Below, in pieces: positions 24,076 through 35,600 of a DNA stretch of 64,000 nucleotides. The stretch comes from Guadua angustifolia (lineage: Eukaryota > Streptophyta > Magnoliopsida > Poales > Poaceae): NCBI GenBank assembly GCA_036346375.1, contig CM070510.1, positions 64,576,376-64,640,375 on the forward strand, in the 5' to 3' direction. The position numbers and the translations under genes were made by a program. Each line of letters starts with the position of its first letter. The first letter of the stretch is position 1. The notes beneath the pieces are model-generated. The model saw nothing but the letters and a program-made list of their open reading frames with translations, made no database searches and was not told where the DNA came from.

Positions 24076-25904
24076 GAAGTGCAACACCAGTACTGATCAG
24101 TATCACCATTGATGGCTCACAGTGGAGCAATGCTTTCAGCTCCTTTGTTTTGTATGTGTGTGTGATCCTGCTTGTGTTTCATCGTACTTTATGTGTGTGT
24201 GTGTTGTAATCAATCTGTGGCAGGTCTTAGTACTAGTGTAATTGTTTTATATTTCGTTGTTGAATCCCTAGTGTTAAAATTAACTACACAGGGGTTCGTC
24301 TGCTAGGGATCGGAGAGGGATCTCCAGTTTTGGTGAACTGAAGTACTGAAGTGGGCATGGGCCAGCAACTTGTAATATAATCTATCTTATGGGCCATGCA
24401 AGGAAGGAAACATGTGTTGGATGATGAAAAGAGTTTTTGCCCTCACTTTTCCTTTTTCAGTTCTTTCAATGCTCTTCCTATTCTGGCTTCCTCTGTAGAG
24501 TATATAGCGTTTGGCTCTGGGAGCACGTGGCGATGTCAGTCTCTAATCGGTGAAGGCTTTTCTTCTCGTAGCAGGAGATGATGAGGCGTTTGTTTTTGTT
24601 TCAAAGTTGATGGTTCCATCAAATGATTTTGGTGCCGTGTTAACTAATAGCCGGTGCTGGAGTGGATTGATCCAGTGCTATCGTCGTTCTTTCTTGTTGC
24701 AGCAGCTAGTCAGAGGGTCGTGTGCTTTTGACATTCTTCCTTTGACTGAACACCGGTGGAGTCGCAGCCTCGCAGGATCGATTCTTTGACCATTGGTGGT
24801 AGGACTAGGAGCATCTGCTTTTTGGACAACACACTCTCGTAGTCATAGCCTCATAGGCACTCCTCTTTCACGGCTCTCTTTACCGTCGGACGTCGGTCCA
24901 TACTTTCACCTCCCAGTCGCAGCTGCGCGGCGCAGTGGTCTGGTCGCATTGAATTCATAGGAATGAATGAACTGGGGCTGGGCCAGGCATATATGTCAGA
25001 CCTGTACCTGGTGTGCTACAGTGTAGCAATGTTATATTGTTATTGGACTGTACACGCCTCCATTAAATAGTATATACTACAACTATTTATTCACTTTTTA
25101 GCGTTCAAAAGGAGGAATATATATAGTGAAAACACTGTAATAAGTACGCATTTAATCTTAACAATAAACTTATAACGTGAGACAGCGTTTTACTACCAGA
25201 CAGAGGAATCACGAGGAGAGAAGAAGAAGAAGCAGGGAGTATCAGCGTGTTCCGGTGTAGTGGGATCAGGATTAGGAGTGATCGATGCAGGACGTGTTTT
25301 TTTTCTTTCTTTTTTTTGCATATATAATCTGGGGTCCCAGATTCTCGATTCCAAGTTTGAACTGGGGTATGGATGCGTGACAGTGCGATCGATCGGATGG
25401 ATCATCGGGCTCCGTAAACGCTTAGGCGTCGGGAAGCGTAGAGGAAAGCTGGCTAGCGAGGCGAGCATCAGCGACGGTAGCAATAAACAAAACCGCGAAA
25501 GAAGAAAGCGTAGCAAGGGAACAAGCGAGCCGGACAAAGCAAGCAAGCAGAGCAGCACCCGCGAGCTCGGGTTCCGTTCCGTTCTTCCCCGGCTCGCTGC
25601 TGCTGCTCGCGAGCTGGGGTTGGGTGATCGGATTCGGGTGGGGGCAGCAGAGCTAAGGTTGCGTAGGCGGACAAGCTCGCAGGGCTCGCGCATAGGCGCG
25701 CAGATCACGCCGCCATGCCTCTCGCACCCAGCCTGTCCCACGCGTACTCTCGTACTCTGCCCCCCAAGACGAGCGCGCGCGTAAACAACGTTGTTAACAA
25801 TAATAGGCCTAGTTTTGGAGCACCGGTGGTTGCAAAGCTTGCACGCTTAATTTATTATGCTCTCCATGTAAGTTTACAACATGCATTTTTAATAGAAATA
25901 CTAT
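24076..25904. other. gene-free intergenic stretch
   Basis: From 24076 to about 24350 it is the likely 3'UTR of the hAT-derived gene. The 25200-25790 block is GC-rich and open on both strands (about 180 codons on one and 174 on the other). Neither frame has recognisable motifs and the two overlap almost completely, so no gene is called. Confidence 0.5.
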
Positions 25905-26131
25905 GGATGTATTTGGTAGGGATTCAGCTTCTCCAGATTCGTGAATGTAGTGAATCTGAAAACTCTAGTTTCACCAGATTCGTGTTTCGTTCGAAAGACA
26001 TTAAGAGTGTTTAGATAGATCATCTTGTTTACATTTTAGACCAAAAATATAAACTTAATTCACTTTATTTTAAGCCTACAAGTTTCAGATTTCAGGTGAA
26101 GCTGGAATCTGAAGCTCTACCAAACAGACCC
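25905..26131. mobile_element. Tourist-like MITE, TSD TAT
   Basis: The left end GGATGTATTTGGTAGGG and the right end CTCTACCAAACAGACCC are inverted repeats, flanked by TAT at 25902-25904 and 26132-26134. The internal 'aaaatgtaaac'/'gtttacatttt' block also occurs in the element at 3402-3632, so the two are related. Confidence 0.75.
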
Positions 26132-26681
26132 TATATAACAGTATACCGTTCCTCTCCAGAGCAACGGCACACTTAAGTTTATAACATCTGTTTTTAATCA
26201 AATACTTTATAACAAATAAAATATTGGCAAGGAAATGAAAAGGATAATCTTATCAAAATCTGACAGCAAATCAAATATTTATCAATCCGATCAGCGCTAC
26301 TAAAATTTAATAAAACTAGTATCGTCGACTTATTGGAAGCAGAGCAAAAGAGACGCAGTGACCCAGGTGAGATGAGAGAGGTTGGTTCGACTGGGCCGTG
26401 CTTGTCCTGTTGCTCGCGCCTCCTCGAGTGCCGAGTTGGCCACCCGCTCCGCTCGGAATGCACCTCGAGCTCGCCACGCCACGCCACGGATAAGAGAAGG
26501 CAGCGACCGAGCGAGCATTTCAAATTTCGAACTCTGCCCGAGCCCCCTCCTCCCCTCCTCCTCCTCCTCCACCTCCCTAGTTGCTGCTCCCTGCCGCCGT
26601 CGCAGAGCAGAAGCACTACTTGGCTACTTCGTCTTCTCCGAAATCGCCGGAAGGAATCACGGGATCGAGCGGAGCACGATC

Positions 26682-29600
26682 ATGCCCATTCCGCTGCCGC
26701 TGGCCAAGGCGAGGAAGGGCTCCTCCTCCCAGCCCGCCTCGGCTCCCTCCCCCAGCAGATCGCAGCTCGAGCAGGACGTACGTCAGCACAGCCCCTTCCC
26801 TGCCTCTCCCCCCCCATTTCGATTGCGCGCGCTGTGAGGTCAGGCTGATCTTTCTGCTCGTTCTCAGGTCAAGAAGCTGAAGAAGGCGCTGCAGGAGGAG
26901 ACTGCCCTGCACTCCATCCTCGAGAACGCACTCCACCACGCCGTCGTCACCCTCGCCGACATGTCCTACCTTCCCACCAATGTGCGTAGTACGCCCATTC
27001 ATCGCTGCCCAAGAAACGTGTCGATATGCAAGGGTATTCATGGTGCATGGATGCTTCTGTGCTGTTTTTGCAGGCTCAGGAGCTGCTCTCCAACATCTCC
27101 ACGCTGGAAACCGGCGTCTCCAAGCTGGAGGAGGAGATGGTCTCCCTGCATTTTCAGCTCATCCAGGAGAGGAACGAGAGGAGGCTCGTCGAGTACCGCC
27201 TCAAGCAGGCGCCGGCGCACCCACGCTCCGCCTGCTCCTGCCACTCCGCCAAATCGGAAACAGATGTATGTACGCCTTTTCTTGCTCAGTATGCTAGCTA
27301 TTTCCTGTCCACAGTTTGCTCTGCAGGCTTCGATGTATAAATGCATTTCATATATTGGTTCAGTGGATATGCAAGGTATAAACTAAAACTACATCAAATT
27401 TTCTTGAATAATCTGTGAACTGTGAATCGTCGAGAGCTGACAATTTTGGCATAACCAAACTAGAGCCAGTTTTATTACCATGCACCTGCTTAATTTTTAA
27501 TTGCAATAGGAATCCTGTGATTTTGTTATGACTTAGGCATGTCAGTCAGCTCCATATGTCAGTCATTCTGCTCACTCTCTGTGGAGTTGTATGTAGGTCT
27601 ATCCTCTAAGGAATGCATCATTTCAACTCTGTATTTTCGGTGTACAGGAAAATTTCAGGTAGAGCTAAAAAAATTATAAATGCTCTTATCTCGGTGCTTG
27701 ACTGTGTAAATTCATATTGTTAATAGGTCTTGGCAAGCGAAAAATCTAATCAAGGGGAGAAGGATTATCCTTATGCTGTGCTGCATGATTCGGCTATGAA
27801 ATTACAAAGACAGCTTTCAGTTAAAAGCTTTGGCAACCCCAATCAACTGTCGGAGGCAATTGTCCGCTGCATGAAGAACATCTTCATTTCCTTATCAGAT
27901 TCCTGCAGGGAGGCCTCCAGGAATTCCTCCATGGGAAATCAACAGTCTATTCAATCTCCTAGCGGGAATTATTCTATTTCTGCATTCTGGTCTCTATCCG
28001 AACCATCTGCCATATCTTCTTGGGTGCAGAGCCCTCAAGTCGATTTGAACTACAACAATAATCTATTAGCTTCAGAGACAGTTTTTGATCCATATAAAGC
28101 TCGTGAGAAGCTCAGTTGGGCTGACATTGGAAGCTACAGCGCAGCGGCTGAAGTTTCATGGATGTCAGTTGGGAAAAAACAACTTGAGTATGCTGCAGAA
28201 TCACTTCGGAAATTCAGGTAACGTGCCCAACAATCTTTATTATAGCTAGAGTCCACAATTGTCTACTAATCTAAACAAGCACAATTGGTGTACGAAATCA
28301 CACTGCAATTCACTGGCTTTAGCTCAAGGAAATCTGCACATTGTTATGATTTTCCTTTGTCATATTGGGATTCACTTTTAATGCAATTTTTTTTGGATTA
28401 ATTCAGCAGTCAGCAGTATTAATGACTGGTTATTAGAGTGCAGGTTGCTAATTGAACAGTTGGCAGAAGTAAACCCTGTTCACCTCAATGACGATGCGAG
28501 GTTGGCATTTTGGATCAATTTGTACAATGCGCTGATGATGCATGTATGGTGATTTGGCAAACTCGCTTTAATTGTATTTTATGCAGAACATTAGTGACGA
28601 TACTTTATCCATTTACAGGCTTATCTTGCTTATGGTGTTCCACGAAGTGATATAAAACTGTTTTCACTAATGCAAAAGGTTTGCTCGAAAATTGATCCTT
28701 TCTCATTGAAATTATTTCCTTCCTTAAATGATTCTTGAATATAAACAACATGCCACTTATTTTAGTTTTCCATTCTTCTTGTGCTTCATGTCTAACATTG
28801 CTTTACTTTCCGAAGAGTTACATTGTTGTACTTAATTTTCGTCCAGGCTGCTTATACAATCGGAGGGCATTCATTCAGTGCTGCATTCATTGAATATGTG
28901 ATTTTGAAGATGAGACCACCAAATCACAGGCCACAGATGGTATGGGAATTGCCAGGCATCTTGCTGGCACAGCTGCTTGTTTGATTACCCTTTGTTCAGT
29001 GTTACCCTAGGTGCTAGGCGGGCGGCACACCGGCGTCTAGTGCCTAATCGCCGATTAGGCGGGTTAGGTGACCGCCTAGGCGGGATAAATAAGCTAGGTA
29101 GGCTAGGCGCGAGGGTGTAGCCTAGTGCCTAGGTGGGCTAGGCGGCCGCCTAAGGGAATAGTGCCTTTGTTCATCATTGCAAACTGTTGATGGTTTCTTC
29201 TGTCTTTTGTTTAAGGCTCTACTTCTTGCCCTTCAGAAGATGAAGGTACCTGAGGAGCAGAAGAAGTTTTGCATTGCAGCACCTGAGCCACTTTTGACGT
29301 TTGCTCTCAGCTGTGGAATGTATTCTTCTCCAGCGGTACGCTCAGACCTCTCATTTTAAGACAAACTAACGTGCATAAATTTGTGTAGTTAACTAAGGAC
29401 TAATTATCACTGTAGGTGAAAGTATACACAGCCAGCAATGCAAGGGAAGAACTTCAAGATGCACAACGTGATTTCATTAGAGCATCAGTAGGAGTGAGTC
29501 GAAAGGGAAAGCTTCTGGTCCCTAAAATGCTGCATTATTTTGCCCGGGGTTTTGTTGATGACAACAGCTTCCCTATTTGGATATCGCATTTTCTACCTCA

Positions 29601-29736
29601 GCAGCAGGCTACTTTTGTTGAGCACTGCGTGTCTCAAAGGCGGCAAAGTCTCCTGGCCACCAGAACTTTTGGCATCATTCCATTTGATTCTCGGTTTCGC
29701 TACCTCTTCCTGCCAGACATAGGATCATTAAATTGA
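26682..29736 (+). CDS. MIP1-type leucine-zipper / DUF547 protein
   Basis: Nine exons: 26682-26777, 26868-26981, 27074-27265, 27727-28217, 28444-28543, 28619-28678, 28847-28939, 29216-29335 and 29416-29736. They join without a stop into 528 aa. Residues about 28-120 are the N-terminal coiled coil known as the ternary complex factor MIP1 leucine zipper (LEQDVKKLKKALQEETALHS, then LSNISTLETGVSKLEEEMVS). Residues about 298-440 are DUF547 (ARLAFWINLYNALMMHAYLA, then AAYTIGGHSFSAAFIEYVIL). A C-terminal extension ends in FRYLFLPDIGSLN. DUF547 proteins are widespread in plants. The N-terminal zipper is thought to mediate binding to other factors, and no enzymatic activity is established. The start ATG opens an MPIPLPLAKARK N-terminus right before the zipper. 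Intron 7 holds a small MITE (28999-29163). Confidence 0.92.
28999..29163. mobile_element. small CTAGGCGG-rich MITE in an intron, 10-bp TSD
   Basis: CCTTTGTTCA occurs at 28989-28998 and again at 29164-29173. The 165 bp between them start GTGTTACCCTAGGTGCTAGG and end CCTAAGGGAATAGTG, imperfect inverted termini. The interior is many CTAGGCGG/CCGCCTAG palindromes. The 9-10 bp duplication suggests a Mutator-like non-autonomous element. It sits wholly in intron 7 of the DUF547 gene. Confidence 0.7.
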
Positions 29737-30580
29737 GTGCCATGTGCCATCATATGCTTCATCATCCAGATAAGATAGCCTTAATGGTAAACTATACTGA
29801 TCTTCCACGTTTTTAATTTTCATTCTGAATGTTATACAACAAGTGTATATGAATGTTCTCTACTGACGTATTTGCCTGTTGTGACAGGAGAAAACGGCAC
29901 CAGCATCTCCTTTGCAAGTCTATTGGCAGAAGATATCTTGACAGCAAATGTATATGCAGTGATCATGGGATTGCAGGTTTGTTTCAACAGTGAACCAGTG
30001 ATTGGCATCTTCGGAAGTCATATGTAAATCTTCAGCATGTCTTAATAGGTTCCATCGCTTCGACTTCTTGTCGAATTCAGTGAAAGATGTTGTATGTGAT
30101 GTCTACTAGCAAAATAAAAATGAAGTTCCTAAGGGTTCGCTCCATGATGTTGTATGTCTACTGCTCATGGTCCTAATAAAAATGTATATGATGTGTATAA
30201 CCTACGGTGTCATGCATAAGTATAATAGCAAGAAAAGAAAAAGCACGCAGTTCCATAACATGGTGCGAGACTGCTTCATTCCATGAGAAGTTCTCTTGTG
30301 GAATGCTTTAACAATTCAACTTGTTCCATATGATGGCTTAGGTAGGACCTACAACGATTTCTGTACTGCATTACTGCTCTAGTTCTGATGGAACTTGCAC
30401 TGAAACTTCATGGACCAATCGTATAGGATTTGCTCAGTACATTCAGTGCCTTGACTTGGGCATTGGACTATGGAGTATGGAATGCTGCAATCGTAGACTG
30501 TCAAAAAAAAAACTGGAGAACGTTGGAACTGGCGGTCATCTTCAAATGTAATTGCTGCTTCTCCTGGGCAAAAACTTCTC
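29737..30580. other. convergent 3' region between the DUF547 gene and the small-protein gene
   Basis: It contains the 3'UTR of the plus-strand DUF547 gene. A possible 3'UTR intron is suggested by a 'gtgacag' acceptor near 29887. It also contains the 3'UTR of the minus-strand small-protein gene. No further coding region is seen. Confidence 0.5.
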
Positions 30581-31184
30581 TCATGGCCCATCGTCTCCAT
30601 CCTTGATGAGATTGCAAATGTCTGTGCACTCTGCCAGGCTAATTGCACAGCAAGCAGAGCAGAGTTTTGTTCACTTGGTCAGGATCATATTCTAGCTAAG
30701 CGGTAAGCACCGAATATAATACGGCTAGTATATAAAATGAACTCCTTAATTCATCGATTGCCTCTAAAATGAAGATTGAAGGGACAAGAGCGCTGGTGCA
30801 GTTACCAGTACTGCCGGCTGCGGAATTGTTCCTTGAACACCACAAGGGGTCTGCAGTGCAGCAATTGAGCGTGGATGAAGAAGCGAGTCGCGGAGTACAA
30901 TTGAATCGGTGAACGCACGTTCGGATTAGGTAAGGTAGGGGTTACCTCCTGACGTTGAGAGGGCCCTCGCCGCCGCGGATGCAGGTGGCGACGCACTTGG
31001 AGGTGCACTGCAGCGCCTTGGCGGACTTGGGGTGCTTGATCCTCACCTGCTTCTTGTCGTCGCCGGAGAGCGTGGGCGGGATGTTGGAGAAGGCCTCCGG
31101 CTGGGGAGGCGGCGAGGAGAGGATGGCGGCCGCCAGCGCGACCGCGAGCACGGCCGGCGCCTGGCCCAAGCCGAAGCCCGCCAT
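30581..31184 (-). CDS. small conserved plant protein with signal peptide and cysteine motifs (Fb15-like)
   Basis: Three exons on the minus strand: 31184-30946, 30850-30806 and 30638-30581. Together they encode 113 aa. The junctions were placed by phase (AG/GTAACC, GCAG/ACCC, TG/GTAACT, TTAG/CCTG). Residues about 1-32 are a hydrophobic leader (APAVLAVALAAAILSS) compatible with a signal peptide or membrane anchor. The mature part has a basic patch (KKQVRIKHPKSAKALQ) and cysteines in CTSKCVATC and in CLAECTDICNLIKDGDDGP at the C-terminus. This resembles a small plant family annotated as fiber protein Fb15-like, of unknown function. If only the first two exons are read, the protein stops four bases into intron 2, so the 58-bp last exon is easily missed. 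Confidence 0.8.
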
Positions 31185-31407
31185 AACCCGTAGTGTTGCG
31201 GCCGACGGACTCTAGCACCGTGGCCTCAGGGTAGAGTCGTTGTTGTTCCCTGGCTGAGAGAGCATGAGACGTACACTTTTCCTTCTCCTGTGGTCAGCCT
31301 CTCGCTGCTGCTCTGCAGCTTGCACGTCTGTCTGCACGTAATCTGCGCTTGTGGCTAGGGGATACGTGCGTGGTCTGGTCTCTCACCAGCCAACCCAACA
31401 CATTTTC

Positions 31408-31707
31408 TTAGAACAAGTATAATAACGTGAGGTAAGCAGACTGTAAAGATTGCTATATCAGATTTATAGTGAGTTGGAGGAGAGAGGAGAAGAGAGAGAA
31501 GAAGCGAGCCGCAGATCTCACAAATTTACTGCAAGATGGGCTCCAAGAAACTTAGTGAGAGAATGAGTGGATGAATGTGGACCAAGTATTAATGGCTTTG
31601 TATGTATGTATGGCTAACTATTATATGAGTGGGCTGTTAGGTTGGCTGTATATGATATGGCAATGAGATAAAGTCTGTAGTTGGCTCTCTTATTAGCCTT
31701 ATTCTAA
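31408..31707. mobile_element. MITE with TTAGAAYAAG termini
   Basis: The left end TTAGAACAAGTATAATAA and the reverse complement of the right end TTAGAATAAGGCTAATAA are nearly identical over 18 bp. The 300-bp interior is purine-rich and non-coding. No clear target-site duplication. Confidence 0.65.
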
Positions 31708-31803
31708 GGCTCTGACGCATGCATGAAACAACTCCACGGTCTCTAGAGAAAACAATTCCACGGATCAGAGGGGCAATACCTTTATAATTTCGGAACGACT
31801 TCA

Positions 31804-32018
31804 GTTCGGACGTCCAAAATATTTAGACGTGTTGTAATATTTTTTTACAACGCGTGCAATATTTTCCTTCGACAAACAGTAGAAATGCGGCATAGTAAAT
31901 AGTTGTTGCAAGCGTTGCAAAAAAAAATATTATACGCGTCGGGAAAAATGTTACAAATGTTGAAAAAATGGTTACAAGAGGCGTTTGACGGAATGCACAG
32001 TAATCAAACGTCCGACTG
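31804..32018. mobile_element. possible degenerate MITE (TCGGACGTYY termini)
   Basis: TTCGGACGTCC on the left is matched by the reverse complement of CGTCCGACTG on the right. Several internal 'gttgcaa'/'ttacaa' blocks are inverted. The ends are approximate and no duplication is evident. Confidence 0.35.
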
Positions 32019-32612
32019 TTAGTTTCTCCCTTATAATTTTCACCGGGGAGGCTGGAGCCAAGCACATTGGCATCTGATGATGCAGAATTACAATGCCAAG
32101 TAGGCAATGAATTATCATAAATAATACTTAATTCATTCGTACTCGTTTCGTATCTGTATTCGATATTATATATATTCGGATCCCATATCAAGATTTGCAC
32201 TCCTACTCATCACTCACCCTCCGATTGGTATGGTCGGTAGTACTTCCTGCACTGCACTCCTTGAAGCAGCCCACACCGACACGGGCTCCTGCCAGCCCAG
32301 TAGCCACGACATATCAGGCCGCGGCCCAACCATTATCGATTTGTGGGCTGCAACCCCGTCGTCTACCTTGACTCCGGCTTCGCTTCTCCCCGACGCCGGC
32401 AAGTGAAACCCCGTTCAGATCAACTCCACCGGCAAGCGGCAAGGCGACCACCCGCCTCGTGTGCCGCCTGCACTCTACGCTAATCCTGTGGCAGTGGAAG
32501 GAAGGAGCCATCGGTATCAGGCGGCGGAGAGCGGGGACGGGACAAGGCCCTAAACCCTAGACCTGAGCCGTAGCGCCGTTACCAAATTGATCCCCCTTTC
32601 CCTTCCCCGGCG

Positions 32613-35600
32613 ATGAACCGGCGGCAGGAGCTCTGCAGAAACTTCCAGCGCGGCAGGTACCGGCTCCCTCCCTTCCCCCTCTCCACGGCCGTTGATTCCA
32701 CTCCGTTGCGCAACTTGCCCCGTTTCGCATCGTGCTCCGAGGGATTCGTCCTGTGATTTGTAACGCTGGTTCAATGAATGATGCACGCAGCTGCAAGTAT
32801 GGGGCACAGTGCAGGTACCTGCATGCCTCCCCTCAGCAGCAGGCCAAGCCTGACCCGTTTGGGTTTGGCACCGCGAGCAGGCAGCAGCAGCAGCAGCAGC
32901 AGCAGCCGTTTGGTGCGCAGAGCCAGTTCCAGCAGCAGCAGAAGCCCAACCCTTACGGGTTTGGGGTGCAAGGTGGTAACGCCCAGTCACGGAACGCTCC
33001 TGGCCCGGCAAAGGTTTGTCGCCTGTAATGGGAAAAGATTTCCTCTATATGACCATTCCTCAAGTGCAAAATTTTACCATTCGTATCAGTAGCTGTGCGT
33101 GACTAGTGTGAATTGTTGTATCAGCCTTTTCAAAATAAGTGGGTGAGGGACCCCTCAGCTCCGACGAAGCAAGCGGAGGCGGCGCAGCCACCACAGCCAG
33201 CCCACACGTGAGTCCGTGATGCTACGATGCTATACTTTTCGATCTTACTTGATTAATCTCAGTTATGGGCGAGTGACTGACTTTGCGAGTTGTTTTCCAG
33301 CTCCTGTACAGACCCTGAGTCCTGCAGACAACAGATTTCTGAGGATTTTAATAACGAGGCTCCGCTCTGGAAGCTTACTTGTTATGCTCATCTCAGAAGG
33401 TGAATAGTCCCCCTTTGCTTTAAAAGATGCTTTGGGTGTTGCAAAATGTTTGTGCACTTAGTATTTATTTTTTGTTCACACACAGTGGTCCTTGTGATAT
33501 TTCGGGGGATATTAGCTTCGAGGAGCTGAGAGCTAAAGCGTACGAAGAAGGCAAGCAAGGACATCCTCTGCAGTCAATAGTAAGCTTACCAGCACTACCA
33601 CCCACCTCTTTCTTCCCATTCCATGAAATTTTTGCGGTCTGCAGTATGCGGCCAAACACTACTTCAACATCATTGTTCTTATCTCAAAGGGACTATGAAC
33701 AATGGTATCTATAAAAAAATTGTATACAAATGTATGTTACATTAACAAAATGGTTACTATGTCCTATGTGTTCCCCTGTTCCTGCTGTATTCTCTTGTGA
33801 GTTGTGGCAGAGGTATGTGGAAGTTGTCCATGCGGACAAAATGATCTGTGTCCATGAAAAAGTTGCAAGAAGGGACTATTTACCTTAGTTTCACCTTTGT
33901 AGACTGGTCACTATAAATTTGATTCATTGATTCTGAATTTATCAAGAACAATCTATTATTTATTGGTTTTCTTTCTTCAGGTTGAGGGAGAAAGAAGTCT
34001 ACAAAATGCAAAGTTAATGGAGTTTACTAATTTGTTGAACAACGCACGTGCATCACAAACTCCAAGCTTTCCAACTATGGGGTCCTTCCCTGAAGTGAAA
34101 AACCACTCTTCATTTGGGGGTTCTCAAACTAATGGACCTCCAGTGTTTACTAGCTTTAGTCAAATTGGAGCAGCAACTAATTTTGGACCTGGGTCCAGGT
34201 AATATTCTCATGATGGTCTTGGAGGATAAGCAGTAATTTTGGTGTTAATTTATTAAATGAACTACTGACTCCATTATAAATCAGTGGTTTTGGAAAGACT
34301 CTGTAGCCATAAATGTTATGAATATGGTTGTTCATGTTTATTGTGTGTATGTGTGTATAATTTGAAGGAATGCATCTCATGCAGAACCAACACACCAGGA
34401 GTGCCAACCAATACTCTGTTTGGTCAGTCTATCCAGCCTAGCCCCCCATCATTTGCTGCACCTACTTTTAGCCGTGCTGAAATGAAATTTGGAGTTCCAG
34501 GTATGTGGTCTTAATCAAGGATTGAAATCTCGGTTTCGTTCTAAATATCGTCCGTGGCCGGAGAACGAAATCTCGGCGAGATCTCGCTATTTCAAACAAA
34601 TTCCAGACGAATTATAAAAACAAAATTTAAATTCCGGATTTTAAAACCAAAATCTCGACCGGTTTTGCCGAGATCTCGACAAAATTGCACCAAGCGAAAA
34701 ATGGCTCAACCGACGTCGAAAAATTTTGAAATTTTTTTTGGAGGTTCTTGACACATCAATGATGTTCCCATAAAAATTTCAGATGATTATCAAATCTGTG
34801 ATTTTTTTTTAAAATTCAAACATTGCTACTGTTCTGATAAAACGCTGACCGGCAAGTTCGAACCGAATGAAAAATGAAACAAACCACATTATAAAATTTT
34901 GAATTTTTTTGTGCATGGTTATGAAGCATCACTAATGTTCTCATAAAATTTTCAGATAGTGATCAAGCTTCATGAATTTTTAAAAATTCGGAAGTGCTAC
35001 TATACTAATAAAAGCTTTACCGGCAAACTTCAACCAAATGAAAAATGGTACAAACCAAGTTAGAAAATTTTGAAAATTTTTGTGGATAGTCCTGATGTAT
35101 CATCAGTGTTTCTATAAAATTTTCATATGATGATCAATCTTCAAGAAGTTCCAAAAATTCTGACAGTGCTACGTCCTCATAAAAGCCTGATGATCAATAC
35201 ATAGATTTGCTTTAGCAATAAAAAAATGTTTGAATTTTTTGAAAATTTTGCAAAAGGGTTCTAAGGAAATGCTTAAGATCTAATAAAAATTTTGAATCAT
35301 AATCACACTCTAGTGAATTTATAAAATTCTTACAAAGTTACAAGTGCAGTGTACCATTTATGTTCTTTCTGTTTTTGATTTTTGAAATATAACAAATGAA
35401 GTTCAATGCATACATAGATTTGATTGGGCAAACAAAAAAAGTTGAAATTTTTTGAAAATTTTATAGAATGGTACTGAGTCAATTATTAAGCTTTCATAAA
35501 AATTTTGGATCACTATCAAACTCGAGAAAATTTATAAAATTCTAACAAGATTACTGTCCAATTATGTTAATTCTGTTTTTGATTTTTTAAAGATAACAAA

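Larger units (their letters stand above)
31185..32612. promoter_or_regulatory. divergent intergenic region (small-protein gene and NUP42-like gene)
   Basis: The two genes are transcribed away from each other across 1.4 kb, so promoters for both must lie here. It is broken up by two MITE-like elements (31408-31707 and about 31804-32018). No TATA box could be assigned with confidence. Confidence 0.5.

Noticed and set aside
25193..25784. Overlapping open frames on both strands (about 180 codons each)
   Set aside because: GC-rich composition keeps both strands open; no domain and no coding asymmetry.
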